Assembly: GCF_945859705.1 (NCBI RefSeq)
Contig: NC_079136.1
Location: 124,152,028 to 124,216,027, forward strand
Length of the DNA: 64,000 nucleotides
Origin: Episyrphus balteatus
Lineage: Eukaryota; Arthropoda; Insecta; Diptera; Syrphidae
Direction: 5' to 3'
In this document: in pieces, positions 23,940-37,001 of the stretch
Layout: each line of letters starts with the position of its first letter
Numbering within the stretch: the stretch's first letter is position 1
Program-made: the position numbers and the translations under genes
Notes under the pieces: generated by a model
The model's input: the letters and a program-made list of their open reading frames with translations, nothing else
Database searches by the model: none
Told to the model about the DNA's origin: nothing

Positions 23940-24830
23940 AAACCAAAATATCAAAAAAAAAAAAAAAATTGATTTAAAAAAAAAAAAAAATCAAATTTTT
24001 ATTTAAAATCCAAAAATTGTTTTTTTTTTCAAAATTTTATTTTAGGCTTATATAAAAATTATATAAATGCTTTTTTACAAAAAATTTCGTTGAAATTGAA
24101 TAAGTAGTTTCGGAGAAAGTCGGATTTAAAAAAAAAAAAAAACGGTTCTATGGCAGTACCTTTAATAATGATGTTCAAAAAACAGCTGTAGCTACGTATA
24201 CAGACTGACTGACGGACTTCTGGGATCCACTTTTTTGGCATTCTTTATCATATCTATCATCGTAATGTCATGGAAAATTGTTATCTCATCTTTTTACTTG
24301 ATCAATACGGCAAGTATTGGTTTCGTGTCGAAGAAAAAAATTTTAGGTTTTAATCAAAACCAACATTACGATGATGGAGAATTTCGAAAAAGTGGGTCTC
24401 GCAATTCCGTCCGTGCGTTTGTGCGTCTGTGCGTCCATCTGTACACAATTCCACAGCCTAAATGCGTGGACGGATTTTCTTCAAATTTGGTACAGATGAT
24501 TTTTATAGAATTCTGAAAGTTGGTTTTTTTTTGTTTTTTTTTATATCTCACTTAGAAAGTGTACCTCCCATACAAATTTTTCAAGTTATACCAAATAACT
24601 CGAAAACGGCTCTAAGGATTTTTATAAAAAATTTTGTATTTAATTTTACAAACAAGACCCAACTTTTGATTAAAAAAAAAATATTTTTTGGAAGGTTACT
24701 AACATTACCTGCCATAGAACCGTTTTTTTTTTTTTTTTTGGTTTTAAAATATCTCTTACAAGACTAACCTGATTTTAACGAAATTTTTTCTACAAAAGCA
24801 TTTAGTTAACCGTAATATTAAAAAGTTAGA
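23940..24830. repeat. Tail-to-tail pair of hairpin-tail family copies
   Basis: Two copies of the family described at 30597-31528 meet near 24291. The left, plus-oriented copy has ACGGTTCTATGGCAG and CACTTTTTTGGCATTC. The right, minus-oriented copy begins with TTTTTACTTGATCAATACGG and ends with CATAGAACCG. Both keep the 3' portion and lack the 5' block, so they are 5'-truncated. The CGTGCGTTTGTGCGTCTGTG stretch is part of the element, not a gene. Confidence 0.7.
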
Positions 24831-25660
24831 AAATTTTCAAAAAAACACATTTTTGAATTTTTTTTTTGAAATTTTTTGAAAACGGATTTTTGAAATGTTT
24901 CGAAATTTTGTTTTTAAGCATAAATTAATTACACAGCCACACAAAAAAAAATAAAAGTTCTGACCTGGGGTTGCGACTAAGTTTTTCATATAGTTTTTGG
25001 GTCGCTGAAACCGAACCCGAAGTCAGTTTTGCCCCATCACGTCAGGTTTTTGAGATAACCTCAAAAAATTTCACGAAAACAAAAAATTTTTTATCTGATC
25101 TGGATGTGCGAATATGTTAGTCATATAGTTTTTGGATCGCTGAATCCAGATTCGAAGTCAATTTTGCCCTATAACGTCAGGTTTCTGAGATATCTTCAAA
25201 AAAATGTCAAAACCAAAAAAAAAAACAAAATTTCTTATATGGGGTTGCGTCTAGGTTTTTCATATAGTTTTTGGGTTGCTAAAACCGAACCCGAACTCTA
25301 TTTTGCCGTACCACCTTAGGTTTTTGAGATATCTTCAAAAAATGTCAGATAAGAACTTTTTTTTTTTGAGTTGACATTTTTTGAGGATATTTCAAAAACC
25401 TGACGTGATACGCCAAAAAAAACTTCGGATTCGGTTTCAGCGACCCAAAAACTATATGAAAAACCTAGTCGCAACCCCAGGTCAGAACTTTTATATTTTT
25501 TATGTGGCTGTGAAATTAATTTATGCTTAAAAACAAATTTTCGAAAAATTTCAAAAATCCGTTTTCAAAAAATTGATTTTTCAAAAAAAAATTTGAAATA
25601 TTTAAAAAAAATCCAAAAATGTGTTTTTTTGAAAATTTTCTAAATTCAAAATGGCATACC
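24830..25660. repeat. Composite inverted repeat enclosing ~140-bp tandem units
   Basis: Outer arms at about 24835-25060 and 25385-25640 are reverse complements (ACAGCCACAC region, then CTGACCTGGGGTTGCGAC). Between them the word CATATAGTTTTTGGGTCGCTGA or variants recurs near 24988, 25123 and 25261. Each is followed by CGTCAGGTTTTTGAGATA, giving three tandem units of ~135-145 bp plus one inverted unit. No coding content. Confidence 0.8.
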
Positions 25661-26379
25661 AACTTTTTTATTTTAAATACTAGAAAATTTGTATACATAA
25701 AAAAATATTAAAAAAAAAACGGCTGTAACGATCCTTTTGTAATCCTAATTTTCGGTATTGTAAACCCGATGCAGTATCCATTGGAGCATTTTCTATAGCT
25801 TTTATGACGATTATGTTTACGAGAAAATTAATAAATCTATCCCTTTATTCTGAGTCTTCTGCAGTCCAAAGCGTTTCACTGTCAATTTAGATTATGGTTA
25901 TTTTAACAATGTTGGTCACTTCTGGCAGTCATGTCTCGCTGTCATCGTGAAATCGCGTCTAGTTGACTAGATCATACGTGGTAAAAAGCTCCTTGTTGGA
26001 CGTCGTTGTTCTGAAATGAGGAAAAAATGTGGATTGATGGTAGAGGTGCATTTTTACCCAAAATTGAAATAATTAGCTCAAAAAAATCTATCTGGAGTAA
26101 ATTATTCTGATGCATTGTGTAAATAGTATGGTAAAAAATTTGAAATTATCTAAAAGTTGTTGATTTTTTTTTAAATGTTTATATATTTTAAAAATAATTT
26201 TTTTCTTAAAGTGTCACGCCCGTTACAAAAATATGTCACACCCGTTACAATTTTGAATTGATATAAAACTACATTTTTTTATATGCTTACTGGCAAACGT
26301 AATTAAATATCCTCTCAAAAAGTTTGCTCTTAGGATAAGAACCAAGTACAAAAAAAGTCTATACAAAAAAGTTGGGTGG
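25661..26379. other. Non-coding spacer
   Basis: Unique AT-rich sequence at 25700-26150. Near 26213-26252 a short repeat GTCACGCCCGTTACAAA / GTCACACCCGTTACAAT is seen. No gene. Confidence 0.5.
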
Positions 26380-27370
26380 AAGGGTGTTTTTTCGCGGACA
26401 AGAGGGAGGGGGTGAAGGTCAAAAATATACTGAAAAAAATTGTTTGTCGAATATCATCATATGACACATGTTTTCAAGCTATTTTTTGATGCTGAATCCA
26501 ATAAAGTCAATACGATTGCTATAAGAAAAGTTATTGCCGATTAAAAACAAGGGTGCTTGTTTTTTGACTTCAACAAGTAAATATAACCGAAACCCATGTG
26601 AAAAACACGCTACACTAATAAAATTCGGGATGAAGGTTTTAGATAAAGCAGAGACAAAGGATTCATAAAGTTCTTAAAATTATTTTTGCTGAAAGGGTGT
26701 TTTTTTGATAGGTAAAGTGTACACCCTCTGGGTGTTTTTTTTTTTAAAGAAATGACGAAATTCGGAATTAGTACCACAAAAACTATTAAAAAATTATTAC
26801 ACCAATAAAAATTGGTAAAAATGTTTCATTTATAACAGAAATCAAGAACCCAAACAGTCTATACAAATATTTTAGGTTAAAGGGTGTTTTTTTTTTTTTG
26901 GGAAATAGGGAAAAATCCGCGATAAGTCCGATAAAATCAATGGTATAAATGGTACCCTTACGAAATTCATTAAATATGTTCTCTTTCCCATGGAAATTAC
27001 GAATAATGTAAGTCTATACATTTTTTTTATGTGAAAGGGTGTTTTTTTTAGAAGTAAAGAAAATATAGGTATATTTGAAAAAGTGTGTATTACTAGAGTA
27101 ATATTAGTGGTACCTTATTGAAATTTAGCAATTATGTTACTTTTAAGATAAAAAACAAGTACATAAAAAGTCTATAAAAATATCATGGTTATTAGGGTGT
27201 TTTTTTTTTGAGTGAAAACAAAAATGATGGGTCACCCTAATGAAATTTGGTAAAAAAATTGATTTTGGGATAGACAGCAAGAATAAAGAGTTTTCATAAA
27301 AAAAATTTTGGTGAAAGGGTGTTTTTTTTTTCGAAGAGACAGTAAAATCTGCAATTGGTCCCAAAAAGCC
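26380..27370 (+). repeat. Cluster B of ~155-bp GGGTGTTTTT repeat family
   Basis: AAGGGTGTTTTTT occurs near 26382, 26694, 26881, 27038 and 27315, with variants at 26722 and 27194 and typical spacing of 120-160 bp. Each is preceded by an AAGTCTATACAAAAA-type phrase. The cluster aligns with the reverse complement of 34000-35035 along most of its length, including CATATGACACATGTTTTCAA (26457) and AAAGGATTCATAAAGTTCTT (26656). Confidence 0.85.
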
Positions 27371-28969
27371 AATGATTCAGAAGTTGCAAAAAAGTCTAGT
27401 GTTCTTGTTGTTTTCCGCAAGTTTTGTTTCGGGTAAGAAAGTAAGTTCCTACCTTTTAAGTGAGGTTTGTTGATTCTTTCTTTCAGCTCCTAATTTGCAT
27501 ACACTTAAAAAAAAAAACTTAAAAAAAAAATACTTTACCCCAATTTGTTTTTTGTTTGTCCCCAAAATACCAGACAATTTCAAATATTTTCCACAACTCT
27601 TTTTTTCTTCATTTACTCTTTTTCTCAAAAAAAAATAATAAACCTATTTGTAGGAAATACAAATAAAAAAAAAGGTTAAAACCTCTTTTAGACAACTGCA
27701 AAAAGAAGAAGAAAAAAAAAAACATTTGTTGATGATAAGCGTTTTCCTTGTGGATGAGCCCCCATTAAATCAGTGAACCGCACATATGAATAAGAAATAC
27801 CTTTTCTTGTTATTTTGTCCTTATTTTCCATTCTGTCCTATAGAAATTGCGAGAAAAGTAAAAATGGAAACACACACACACATAATATCTGGTATGTTAG
27901 TCTGATGGTTTGTATATTATTTCGAAGCAAATTGGATAAGGAAATTCTTTAGAATTCATCCATTTGCCTGAAGGTGTCCGCATATTCTCTCTTCTCGCAA
28001 AGAGGAGCATATCCTTGCAAAAAGGAATAACAACAAAAAACGAGAAAAAAAAACACAAATTTTATGATGATGTTCTCCCCCTTGTCGTATAGTCATCGTG
28101 AATCGTTGTCGCGTGGGTGGAAGGTGGAAGAAGGACTTTTTCCGTCTTCAAGACTTTTTGAATTTTTCTTTCTTCTTTTCTGCTCTACTACCAGAATTGT
28201 GTTTTGGTCAAGTATTTCGTATATTTCCATGGAACTGCTGACTGCTTCTGCTGCACAGAGAATTGCTTCCCATTTATTATAGAACTTTTTGAAAATCTAA
28301 GGATATTATTATAGCAGTCAGGCACAGTGTTATTGTCGTAGGGTGACACAGAAAACGAAGGCAAAAAAAAAAAAAACTTCTCGTCGTTGGCCATTGCCGC
28401 CTTTACATATCCTTCTTCTGGCTGCTCCTGCTGGTACCCTTGCTGTGGGGAGGAAAACTTTTTTAAAAGTATGCAAATCATACATGACTTGAGGGAAAAA
28501 AAATCATTTTCGTTTGATGACTCTGAAGCTCTTGTATAATATACCAACACTTACTTCTGCCCTACCTTCTCTAAGTCCTTAAATAGAGTAAAAAATTTTT
28601 TCCTTTCCTTGCAAAGCATTTTTTGCCTTCTTCCTCTTCACTTTTACAAATTAGACAATATTTCAAAACAAATTCAAGTGTTTAAAGAAGAGAGGACATC
28701 ATCATAATCATCATCAAGCAACAGCTAGAAGCTAGAAGCGTGAAGGGCATGAGCGCGTAAGAGTACGCGGTTGAGGTTTGATGAGAGTGCGGGTGGATGG
28801 CGCAAAAAAGGTCTTGCTACATAAATATCAAGTCGAAGGATCAAAGTCACTTGCATGTTTACAAGTTAATTTAAAAAAATTATACAGATGTCGCTGCTGT
28901 GTGTGGTTGTGTGTGGTCGTGTGTGTTTTAAGTTATAATGGCAGGGTTACCAAAATTCATGCAAAACAC

Positions 28970-29001
<32 letters not shown>

Positions 29002-30134
29002 ATATAGAATGCAAACGACATTCAACACACAAAATTTATTGCTTGAGTGCACCCAAGCAGCGCTTGACCCAATTTCTCCCTGCTACAACACACAGCAGAG
29101 AGTGTTTCTTGGGAAAGTCAGTTGAATATTATAGCACAAGTTGTTGCAGTAGCTGAAGCTGAAGAAGAAGCAGCAGAAAACATTGGCAGCTAACCAGTAA
29201 TAGTGGCATAGCAAATGAGCGCATCAATGCATTGCATATAAATCCTTATAAGGATTACACAGGATTTTGATACATTTACGTTCGAAGCTTAACACTGTCA
29301 TGGTTACCACATTGAATTATACTGCTGAATTATGATCCAGGAATAAGTTAGTATATAATGGGGAGTTACTGTGGCATGTTGTATGTTGTAGATATATGTG
29401 GTTTGGGTATGACTTGAGTCAGTTTCTTAGTCTTATCTTGTAGTTGTATCTGTACCAAACGGAATATGGCTTAGGACCACACATAATCATCTCTGACTAT
29501 ACAGCATAAACACTTTGGAAATTAAGACGTTTTATTTATTCAAGACTAATTAGTATGTGTGTTTGTTTGTGTGAAGCAAAAAACAGCCTTGATTTGATGT
29601 GTCAAGCCTTTAATTTGATGTGTCAAGATGCTGTGAATTGTGATTTTTCAATAAATTGAGGTCTTGAGGTCTTGAGGTATGTAGTTATACATTTGAAAAC
29701 ATATTAAGTTCACTTATTGAAAAAAAAGAAAACATCACTTAATCGTTGGGGTAGGAAATGTGATTTTGTGGTTGCATCTTAGGGGATGTCCTTTTTTGCG
29801 TTTATGAAAAGCTATTTTTTTTGTCCGAAAACGCATTAAAGACTTGAAGTAAATTAGTCCTAAGTACTTGTTAAAATTAATCATTAATCAAAGTAAACAG
29901 AATTAGCAGAATTCTGTTTTCTTTTTTTTAAAATTTATTCATTTTCAAAACCATAATTTTGAAAAATAGAGTTTTGAAAAGCAGAATTTGAAGCCAGAAT
30001 TTCGAACCGCTATTTTTCTTTAAACAAAACCACCAACTAGGGGCGGAGTGCTGCAAAAAAAAAAAAAACACATCATAAAAACACAAACAAAATAAAATGT
30101 GTTATGTAAATATTTTGATGGGAGGATTTTGCTA
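27371..30134. other. Unique non-coding island with (AC) microsatellite
   Basis: No supported exon. Contains an (AC)14 tract (28971-28998), a doubled TTTGATGTGTCAAG (29594-29627) and doubled GAGGTCTT words (29658-29675). The 28060-28560 and 28780-29160 stretches are compositionally complex, but their frames are disjointed. Confidence 0.5.
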
Positions 30135-30290
30135 TACAGGGTGTCCCAAAAGTTAACGTCGAAACGAAAACGGTAGATAGGGTAGGTGGTGACAGTTATC
30201 AGAAAAATAATAAAAAAATCATAGCCATATATTTTGCGAGTTATGGGCATTTGAAAAAAAGTCGAAAAAATGGTCACCCTGTGACGGTTT
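30135..30290. repeat. Possible small element with CAGGGTG ends
   Basis: ATACAGGGTGTCCCAAAAGT at 30134 faces TGGTCACCCTGTGA near 30269-30282, a short inverted pair. ACAGGGTGTCCC-type ends are common on fly DNA transposons. A clean target duplication was not found, so the boundaries are tentative. Confidence 0.4.
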
Positions 30291-30596
30291 TTCATGTGCC
30301 GTGACTACAAATCTTAATTTTTCTCATTTTTTTCTTTTGTTACGGAACCTTGAATAACTCTGTTACCAAATGCATTAAAAAATTTTAACTCAGCTGCATC
30401 AGTTTTAAAGCAAATATTAATTTTTTGACCAACTAAGTACTAAAAAATTTTACATGACTATAATTCAATGAATTGTAGTGTAAAAAAAAAATGCACTACG
30501 ATGTTTCGGCAAGTTACCTTAAAAGTTGGTGTGTTCAATTCTCTTTTCAAAATGGTATACTTAAATTTTTTTTTCTCATTTTTAATACAAATAAAT

Positions 30597-31528
30597 TGCA
30601 CGACTGGGGTCGCACGTACTTGCTCTTATGCTTAAAGTAACTATAATGTTAAAGCTTTTTATTCAAGAAATTTAAAATTTGATATTTTGAAGAAATTTCA
30701 TAAGTACCTAGTATAAAAAAATTAAATCTGTTTTTATAATTAATTAAACTCCGTTATAAATTATCTTAAAAAAAAAACAAATATGCCATTTTATTTCTTG
30801 TATAAAAATTTTTTATATATAAAAATTTTTTAACATTTTTCAAAAAAAAAGTTGGTATGCCATTTTGAAGAAATAATTAATTTACACATAAAAACTAAAT
30901 TTCAAAATTTTTCATTGATCCGTTTTCAAAAAATTGATTTTTCAAAAAAAAAATTTTGAAATATTTTTAAAAAAACCAAAAATGCGTTTTTTGAAAATTT
31001 TCTAAAATTTTAATGTTATTTTTACTCACACACTTTCGTATAAAAATTTTCATTTAAATCGGGTTAATGTTGTACGAGATATTCAGAAACGAAAAAAACC
31101 GTTCTATGACAGGTACCGTTAATAACGGTACAAAAAATATTTTTTTTATTGAAAAAGTTGGCTCTTATGTATAGTACTACACACAAAAATTTTAATCAAA
31201 ATCGTTAGAGCCGTTTTTGAAAAAAATTAACTTTTCTATTTCCGTTATATGGCAGGTACCGTTAGTTTTGGTCATAAAAAAAAAATTTCAATTTCCCCTC
31301 TAGGGAATCACCAAAAACTGCTAATTACCAAGTTTGAAGAAAATCACTTCACTCGTTTAGGCTGCAGCTCCAGATAGAGACAGACACACAGACAGACAGA
31401 CAGAATTGCCGGACCCACTTTTTTGGCATTCTCCATCATCGTAATGTCATGTAAAATTGTTATCTCGAGTCCGATTTTTTTTACGAATCCTAAACTTGCA
31501 ATATAGTACCTATATCGCAAGTAAAAAA
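30597..31528 (+). repeat. Hairpin-tail dispersed family, full-length-looking copy
   Basis: Starts TGCACGACTGGGGTCGCACG, then TACTTGCTCTT, and ends with ACTTGCAATATAGTACCTAT followed by ATCGCAAGTAAAAAA, where ACTTGC and GCAAGT pair as a hairpin. Internal landmarks are ACCGTTCTATGACAGGTACC, a CAGACAGACAGACAG tract, CCACTTTTTTGGCATTCTCC and ATCATCGTAATGTCATG. The same start and tail recur at 59375-60082, with tails only at 23940-24830. It has no recognised coding sequence. Class is unresolved. Confidence 0.75.
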
Positions 31529-33162
31529 TCAGATAATTTTGTGAAACACGACTCTAATCTAAATAAAAGTCTTTTAATTTAGTTTTCAATTTTAGTGTTA
31601 CACGATTGAACTCGTTGTTTTTCTAAAAGTTCTGAAGATAAAATTGTTTCCATTCTCACAAATTTCCAGCACAACACTATTCATAAGTTCAAACCTGAGG
31701 TCAACAATAACATCTTATTTAAGCATATGTCAGTTTAAAGCGCCGATGTTCAAATAAATTTTGATGAAAGCGTCTTCTTCGTCCTATAAAAAAAAAAAAC
31801 ACCACGAAAAAAAGTAATTCTCATTTATTTCCCATCAACACGATGAAATGAAACCCCGAATTCCAATAAACTACAACGTCAAGAGTAGCTCCCCCGTTTA
31901 ACGCACCTTTTTCACCAGGTTAATCTCACACTCACATAACATTGCGTTAGTGCGTTCCACATCAACACAAAAAAAGATGGATGCACAACAATCGTGCAGA
32001 CAACCGATTAAGTATGTCTGCATCCAAGTGCTAAATATCCCTGCCCATGTCCGTAACGAAATCCCCCTCATTTGTCTTCCAGTTCAATTCAAAAAGACTT
32101 ATGTCTCACCGAAAAAGTAGGTAACAACAACGCTCCCTTGAGTCTTTCCACAAAATCCCAGAGTTTGAGTGGCGATTGGAAGTCGGTAAGTCGTGCTCTC
32201 TTCAAAGTGAACACACCGAAATTATATCAGTTTGTTACCCTCTTGTATTATTTTTTTTTTTTTTTTGTCTTGACCCCCCGACACAGACAGACAATAATTT
32301 ATGTCATCGAAAGTCAGTCGAAGAAACAAGATTCAATCTTTGAACAACTTGAGGATAAATTGTTTTCTTGTCGCTCTTTTTCTCTGTGTCTTTCCAATCA
32401 AGTGGAACATCCTTTTTTTTTTGTTCTTTTATTAGTTTACACCCATTAAGGTTGTCTGTCTGACTTCGGCTTGGATGTGAAGATAAAACAATTATCAAGC
32501 CGTAAGGTACCCAGAAGATGTGTGTTTTCTGTTGATCCTATCAACACCTCTTCTATTCCATATATGTAGCTCCTCCCTCAAACAGAACGAAAAAAAGAGT
32601 AAACGAAAAATAAGCCATAAAAGAGCCAATGTTAAAGCCACTCGAGGGAGATTGAGTATTGAATTGAAACTTTCTTTCGGACTCGTCGTCATCATTTGAA
32701 AGATGTAATCTCAGAGATGTGACTTCCAAAATACCAGAAGTGCATCAGTTAAGTGACCATTAGCATTCATCTTTCGACATCAAGTGACTCATTCTAATAA
32801 TTACATCAACTTTGATGATGATGGGTTTAGATTTTTTTGTTGTTTTTTGTTTGTTCAACACCAAAACCACATTAGACCCGTCATTCTGAAAGAATTTTAA
32901 TTGTACAATTTTTTCTTTTTATGTCATAACATTTCTATTATTATGGAAGAACAAGGGCCAACAAGACAATAGAACAACACTCTGATGAAGTGCTAAATGA
33001 TAATTTTAGAACAAAGTCTTTGTTAGAAAGAAAAACATTTTTGAACAACTTCACAACATAGTTTTGAAAGTTGTCAAAATATGTTAAAAGTTGTTTAGTC
33101 AAAAAGGTAAATGGCAAGCGGCTTTGATAGAAGTTTGGAGATTTGTTTGGTTGAAAAATTTG
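31529..33162. other. Unique non-coding island
   Basis: Complex sequence without a supported gene. Frames at 32072-32449 and on the opposite strand overlap and are not recognised. Confidence 0.5.
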
Positions 33163-33960
33163 GGACAACAAATTTGGGATAGTACAGTGATAAAAAATTG
33201 AGTTTATGTGACAGTTTATTTGTTCGCACCTAGTTTAAGAATCTTTAGTGATTTTTTGACTAACTTTGAAAAAGGTTTAAGTTGACTAAGGGAACATCTC
33301 TACTTGATGGTTTAAGTTGCATTATTTTAATGACTGAAAATCTGATTGAGTTAATAATTTTTCTAAAAAAAAAATATCTACAAAAATTACAAATCTATTT
33401 TTTTTTTCAGATTTTCGAAAAAACCCAAGGGGAACCTCTTGCCTCAAAAAAATAGGCATCGAGTGATATATCAAAAGAAAGATCTCTCTAATTTCTATTC
33501 ATAACTGAAAACCAAAAGCTTCTTGGACGTCTGGTTGCTGAGTTATTGCAAACCAAACATATTTTTTTTTGTACATTCGGAAATAATAATTTTTCGGATT
33601 TAAGTCTCGAAACAAGTTTTGGTTTGCAGATATGAGTTCATAGTGAACAGGCCTATACAATTGACCTAAAAAATTACAAATTTATTTTTTTTAAAGATTT
33701 TCGACAAAAAAAAATCATAACCCCTTGCTTAAAAATTAAGCATTTTCAAAAAGTCCTCCAAAAAAGGTCTTTCTAATCTCAATTCATAATTAAAAACCAA
33801 TAGTTTCTTGGAGGTTTGGTTGCTGAGTTATTGCAAACCAAAAATTGTTTTTTTTTCTGACAATCTGAAGTCTTAAAATGCTCAAAATGTTGCCTCTATA
33901 AGACTTTAGACTTTTAACTTATTTAAATAATGGTGTTTTTTTTCGAAGAAACAGTAAAAT
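33163..33960 (+). repeat. Direct duplication, copy 1 (contains 300-bp family units)
   Basis: Begins GGACAACAAATTTGGG and ends CGAAGAAACAGTAAAAT. It is closely matched, base for base over long stretches, by 38304-39181. It consists of ~200 bp of sequence otherwise unique in the window, then two 300-bp family units (CGTCTGGTTGCTGAGTTATT at about 33525). It lacks two short segments present in copy 2. Confidence 0.9.
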
Positions 33961-35035
33961 CTGTAATTGGTCCTAAAAAGACTAATGATTCGTGAAAAAC
34001 GTCTAAGAACTGAAGTATAAGCTTTTAATTTATCACGAAAACAAAAATAAAATGAATCATTAGCTTTTTGGAGCCAATTACAGATTTTACTATCTTTTCG
34101 AAAAAAAAACAAACATAAATAAATAAATGTTTTTTCTGTAAACTCTTTATTCTTGCTTTCTATTTTAAATTCAATGTTTTTACCAAATTTCATTAGGGTG
34201 ACTCATCATTTTTGTTTCCAATAAAAAAAAAAACACCCTATTAACCATGATATTCTTATTGACACTTTAGATTCTTGTTTCTAATCTCAAAAGTAACATA
34301 ATTGCTGAATGTGAATATCCTTATTTTCTCTACATCTAAGAAAAAACACCCTTTTACATGAAAAAAATTATTCAATTATACCATTGATTTTATCGGACTT
34401 ATAGCGGATTTTCCTTATTTCCCAAAAAAAACACCCTTTCACCTTAAATATTTTAATTTATAGACTGCTTAGATTCTTGGTTCCTTATATAAATGAAACA
34501 TTTTTACCAATTTTTGTCCCAGTTTTTGTGGTAGTAATTTCAAATTTCATCATTTCTAAAAAAAACACCCTTTCCTTTTACTCAACATAATTTTATAAAC
34601 TTTTTAGAATCTTAGTTCTGATAACAATAACAAACGGAACTTTTTCAATAATTAAAAAAAAAATTATAATAAAATTTATGTCAGCTGTTATGATACCTTT
34701 CTTACACATAACTCAATCCATAAAAAAAAACACCCTTTCACCAAAAAATATTTTTTAAGAACTTTATGAATCCTTTGTCTTTGCTTTATCTTAAACCATC
34801 ATCCCGAATTTCATCAATGTATCATGTTTTTCACATGGGTTTCAGTTATATTTTACCTGTTAAAGTCAATAAACAAGCAACCTTTTTTTTAATCGGCAAT
34901 AACTTTTCTTTGAGCAATCGTATCGATTTTATTTTTATGTCATTAGGTTCATCATTAAAAAATACTGTAAAAACATGTGTCATATGATGATATTCCACAA
35001 AAAATTTTTCACTAGGTATATATTTTTGATCTTCA
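33931..35035 (-). repeat. Cluster C of GGGTGTTTTT family with a hairpin at its left end
   Basis: At 33934-34115 the text TCGAAGAAACAGTAAAATC is mirrored by GATTTTACTATCTTTTCGAA, with TAATTGG/CCAATTA inside, forming a ~180-bp hairpin. From there AAACACCC motifs (34229, 34345, 34427, 34561, 34726) and intervening text are the reverse complement of cluster B. The far end (34750-35035) contains ACATGTGTCATATGATGATA. Confidence 0.82.
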
Positions 35036-35247
35036 CTTTTTGCCAAGTTTCATGAGTGTAACAATTTTTTTTTTTTTAAATGTCTATTTTACCTGTAGGA
35101 TTTTCTTGGAGGTCTGAGTTATTCCATACCAAATATTGTCTTTTTTCGGATTTAAATATATCGAAACAAGAAAATAAACGTACTCGTAGGAAAGAAGTGT
35201 ACTTTGCCGTAAATCCTTCGACATCGACAAGGGACAGCATCTATTTG

Positions 35248-35405
35248 CTGAACCAACGATAAACCACAGTTGAACCACTGTTAAACCACGATTAAAAATT
35301 TATTATCTATAGTGGTTCGATGAAAAAATTTATTTTAAACCGTTTTCAGGCTGTGGTTGGGTACAGGTTTGACGGTGATTAAGTGCTGGTTTAGCGATGG
35401 TTCAG
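35248..35405. mobile_element. Small MITE with CTGAACCA ends, 158 bp
   Basis: The left end CTGAACCAACGATAAACCA and right end (opposite strand) CTGAACCATCGCTAAACCA match at 17 of 19 bases. The trinucleotide TTG flanks both sides (35245-35247, 35406-35408). The interior repeats ACCACAGTTGAACCACTG-type words. A 3-bp duplication would fit PIF/Harbinger-like elements, but TTG is not their usual TWA. Confidence 0.7.
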
Positions 35406-35408
35406 TTG

Positions 35409-37001
35409 GAATGCCATTTTTACTCATATAATTCGTACAGTTTCTAAATTTCGATCCATATTTTTCAATGTCAATTTGCGACATAATCCAAAAATATTCT
35501 ACAAACATTTTGATCCAGTCTTGCAGTCACTTTACTCGTTTTTTACTTTTGAGTGCGAACTCTCTAAAGCCTTCTCATCTATCCAAAATGGCGCATCTAT
35601 GAACCTCTTGATGTGTTCAAAATTGCTTTCACTTTTTTTACGCCACTATCACTGCACCACCATCAGCAGCATCAGGCGAACGAAGAGTCCATTTCAAATC
35701 CACAACCAACCGTCATCATTGCAGCAGTTAGTGTGGTATAGCTGAAGACCGAGTTTGGCTTGGCTACCAAACAATTAAACCTCAACCATCATTATGATGA
35801 TAATAATGATGATGTGGATGCGATAGAAATAGAAAACAATGATTTTTATTTGATAATAATGCCAAGGACAAAAGCCCCCTTCTCCTCCCCCCCCCCCTTT
35901 TTTCAACAGTGTCGCAAAAATAGAAGCATTATTTTATATACACACAGAAGAAAGCACATGGGTCAAGCGATTTATATCCTCTCCACTCAACCCCGCCCAC
36001 ACGTTGAACAAGCAAGAGGGTTCAAAGACTAAAAAAAGATAGAAAATTGCATCCAAGTTGCAGAGAAACAAAAAAAAAAACATCGCAAGCAGGAAAATTG
36101 CAGAAAAACTGCTTCCGATTTCAACAATAATTCGTCTTTAACTATGAAAATGCGAGGCAGGAGTTGAGTGGGTTAGGGGCAATTTGGAAAGTGGGTGAGT
36201 CGCTTTTAACAAAATCAATTTAAAATTGTTTAGAATGAAGTTGGAAGCAGTTAGGTCAGGAACAGAATCACAGTATACTAAAGTCGTTTTCACGATAAAA
36301 AAAAAAAAAAATGAACACTCGCTCTCTGCGAGGTTTTAGGGTAATTTCTGGATGTGAAGTGCTCACCAAACTATCCCAAGTGCAATTCACTTTTAATTAA
36401 GAGATGGAGTTTCAATGTGTATGTGTGTGTGTCTGTTTGGTGGCCATTTAGGGGGGGGGGGGGGGATTTTGGGGGAATGGCACACTGGACCGCAAAGTCA
36501 ATAAACAAAATTGGAAAGTATGTCCTGGGAAAAATAAAATTCTTCCTCCATCCTCCACCGCATTCAATATGCATTATCCACCTACATATGCCGCCTTTTT
36601 TTACGTCTATTTTTATTTTTGTTTGCGAGAGTCGGGTATATGGATTGGGTAGGGTATCTGTGAGGAAGGCGGAAGTATGTCTTGCCTCCCAGTAAAAATG
36701 GCGGAAATGAAGAGAGTAAATCTACTGATGCATCATCGGTGTAAATTTGAAAGCTTTGTATAAGTTTTTGTTGTGCAATAAAATCCTTTTATGACTCTTT
36801 TTCTCTCTGTCTCTCTCACTCTATCTCATTTTCTCAAGGTACTCCTTTTCTATTAGCTCTCCTCTTCTCTACTCCATTAAAATATGCAAAATGCTCTTTT
36901 CGCAAAGTTCGAGATTTACGATTTTTCGAAAGAATTAAGCCTTCTTAGATTTTAAGGATGTTGTTTATGGATTTCAATGTAGATCTTTTAGATAGATGTA
37001 T
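35409..37001. other. Unique non-coding island with G-tract
   Basis: Complex DNA with short frames that match nothing known. Features: CCCCCCCCCC near 35888, a 13-base A run at about 36298, a 15-base G run (36451-36465) and a pyrimidine-rich stretch with TCTCTC (36800-36830). No exon is supported. Confidence 0.5.
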
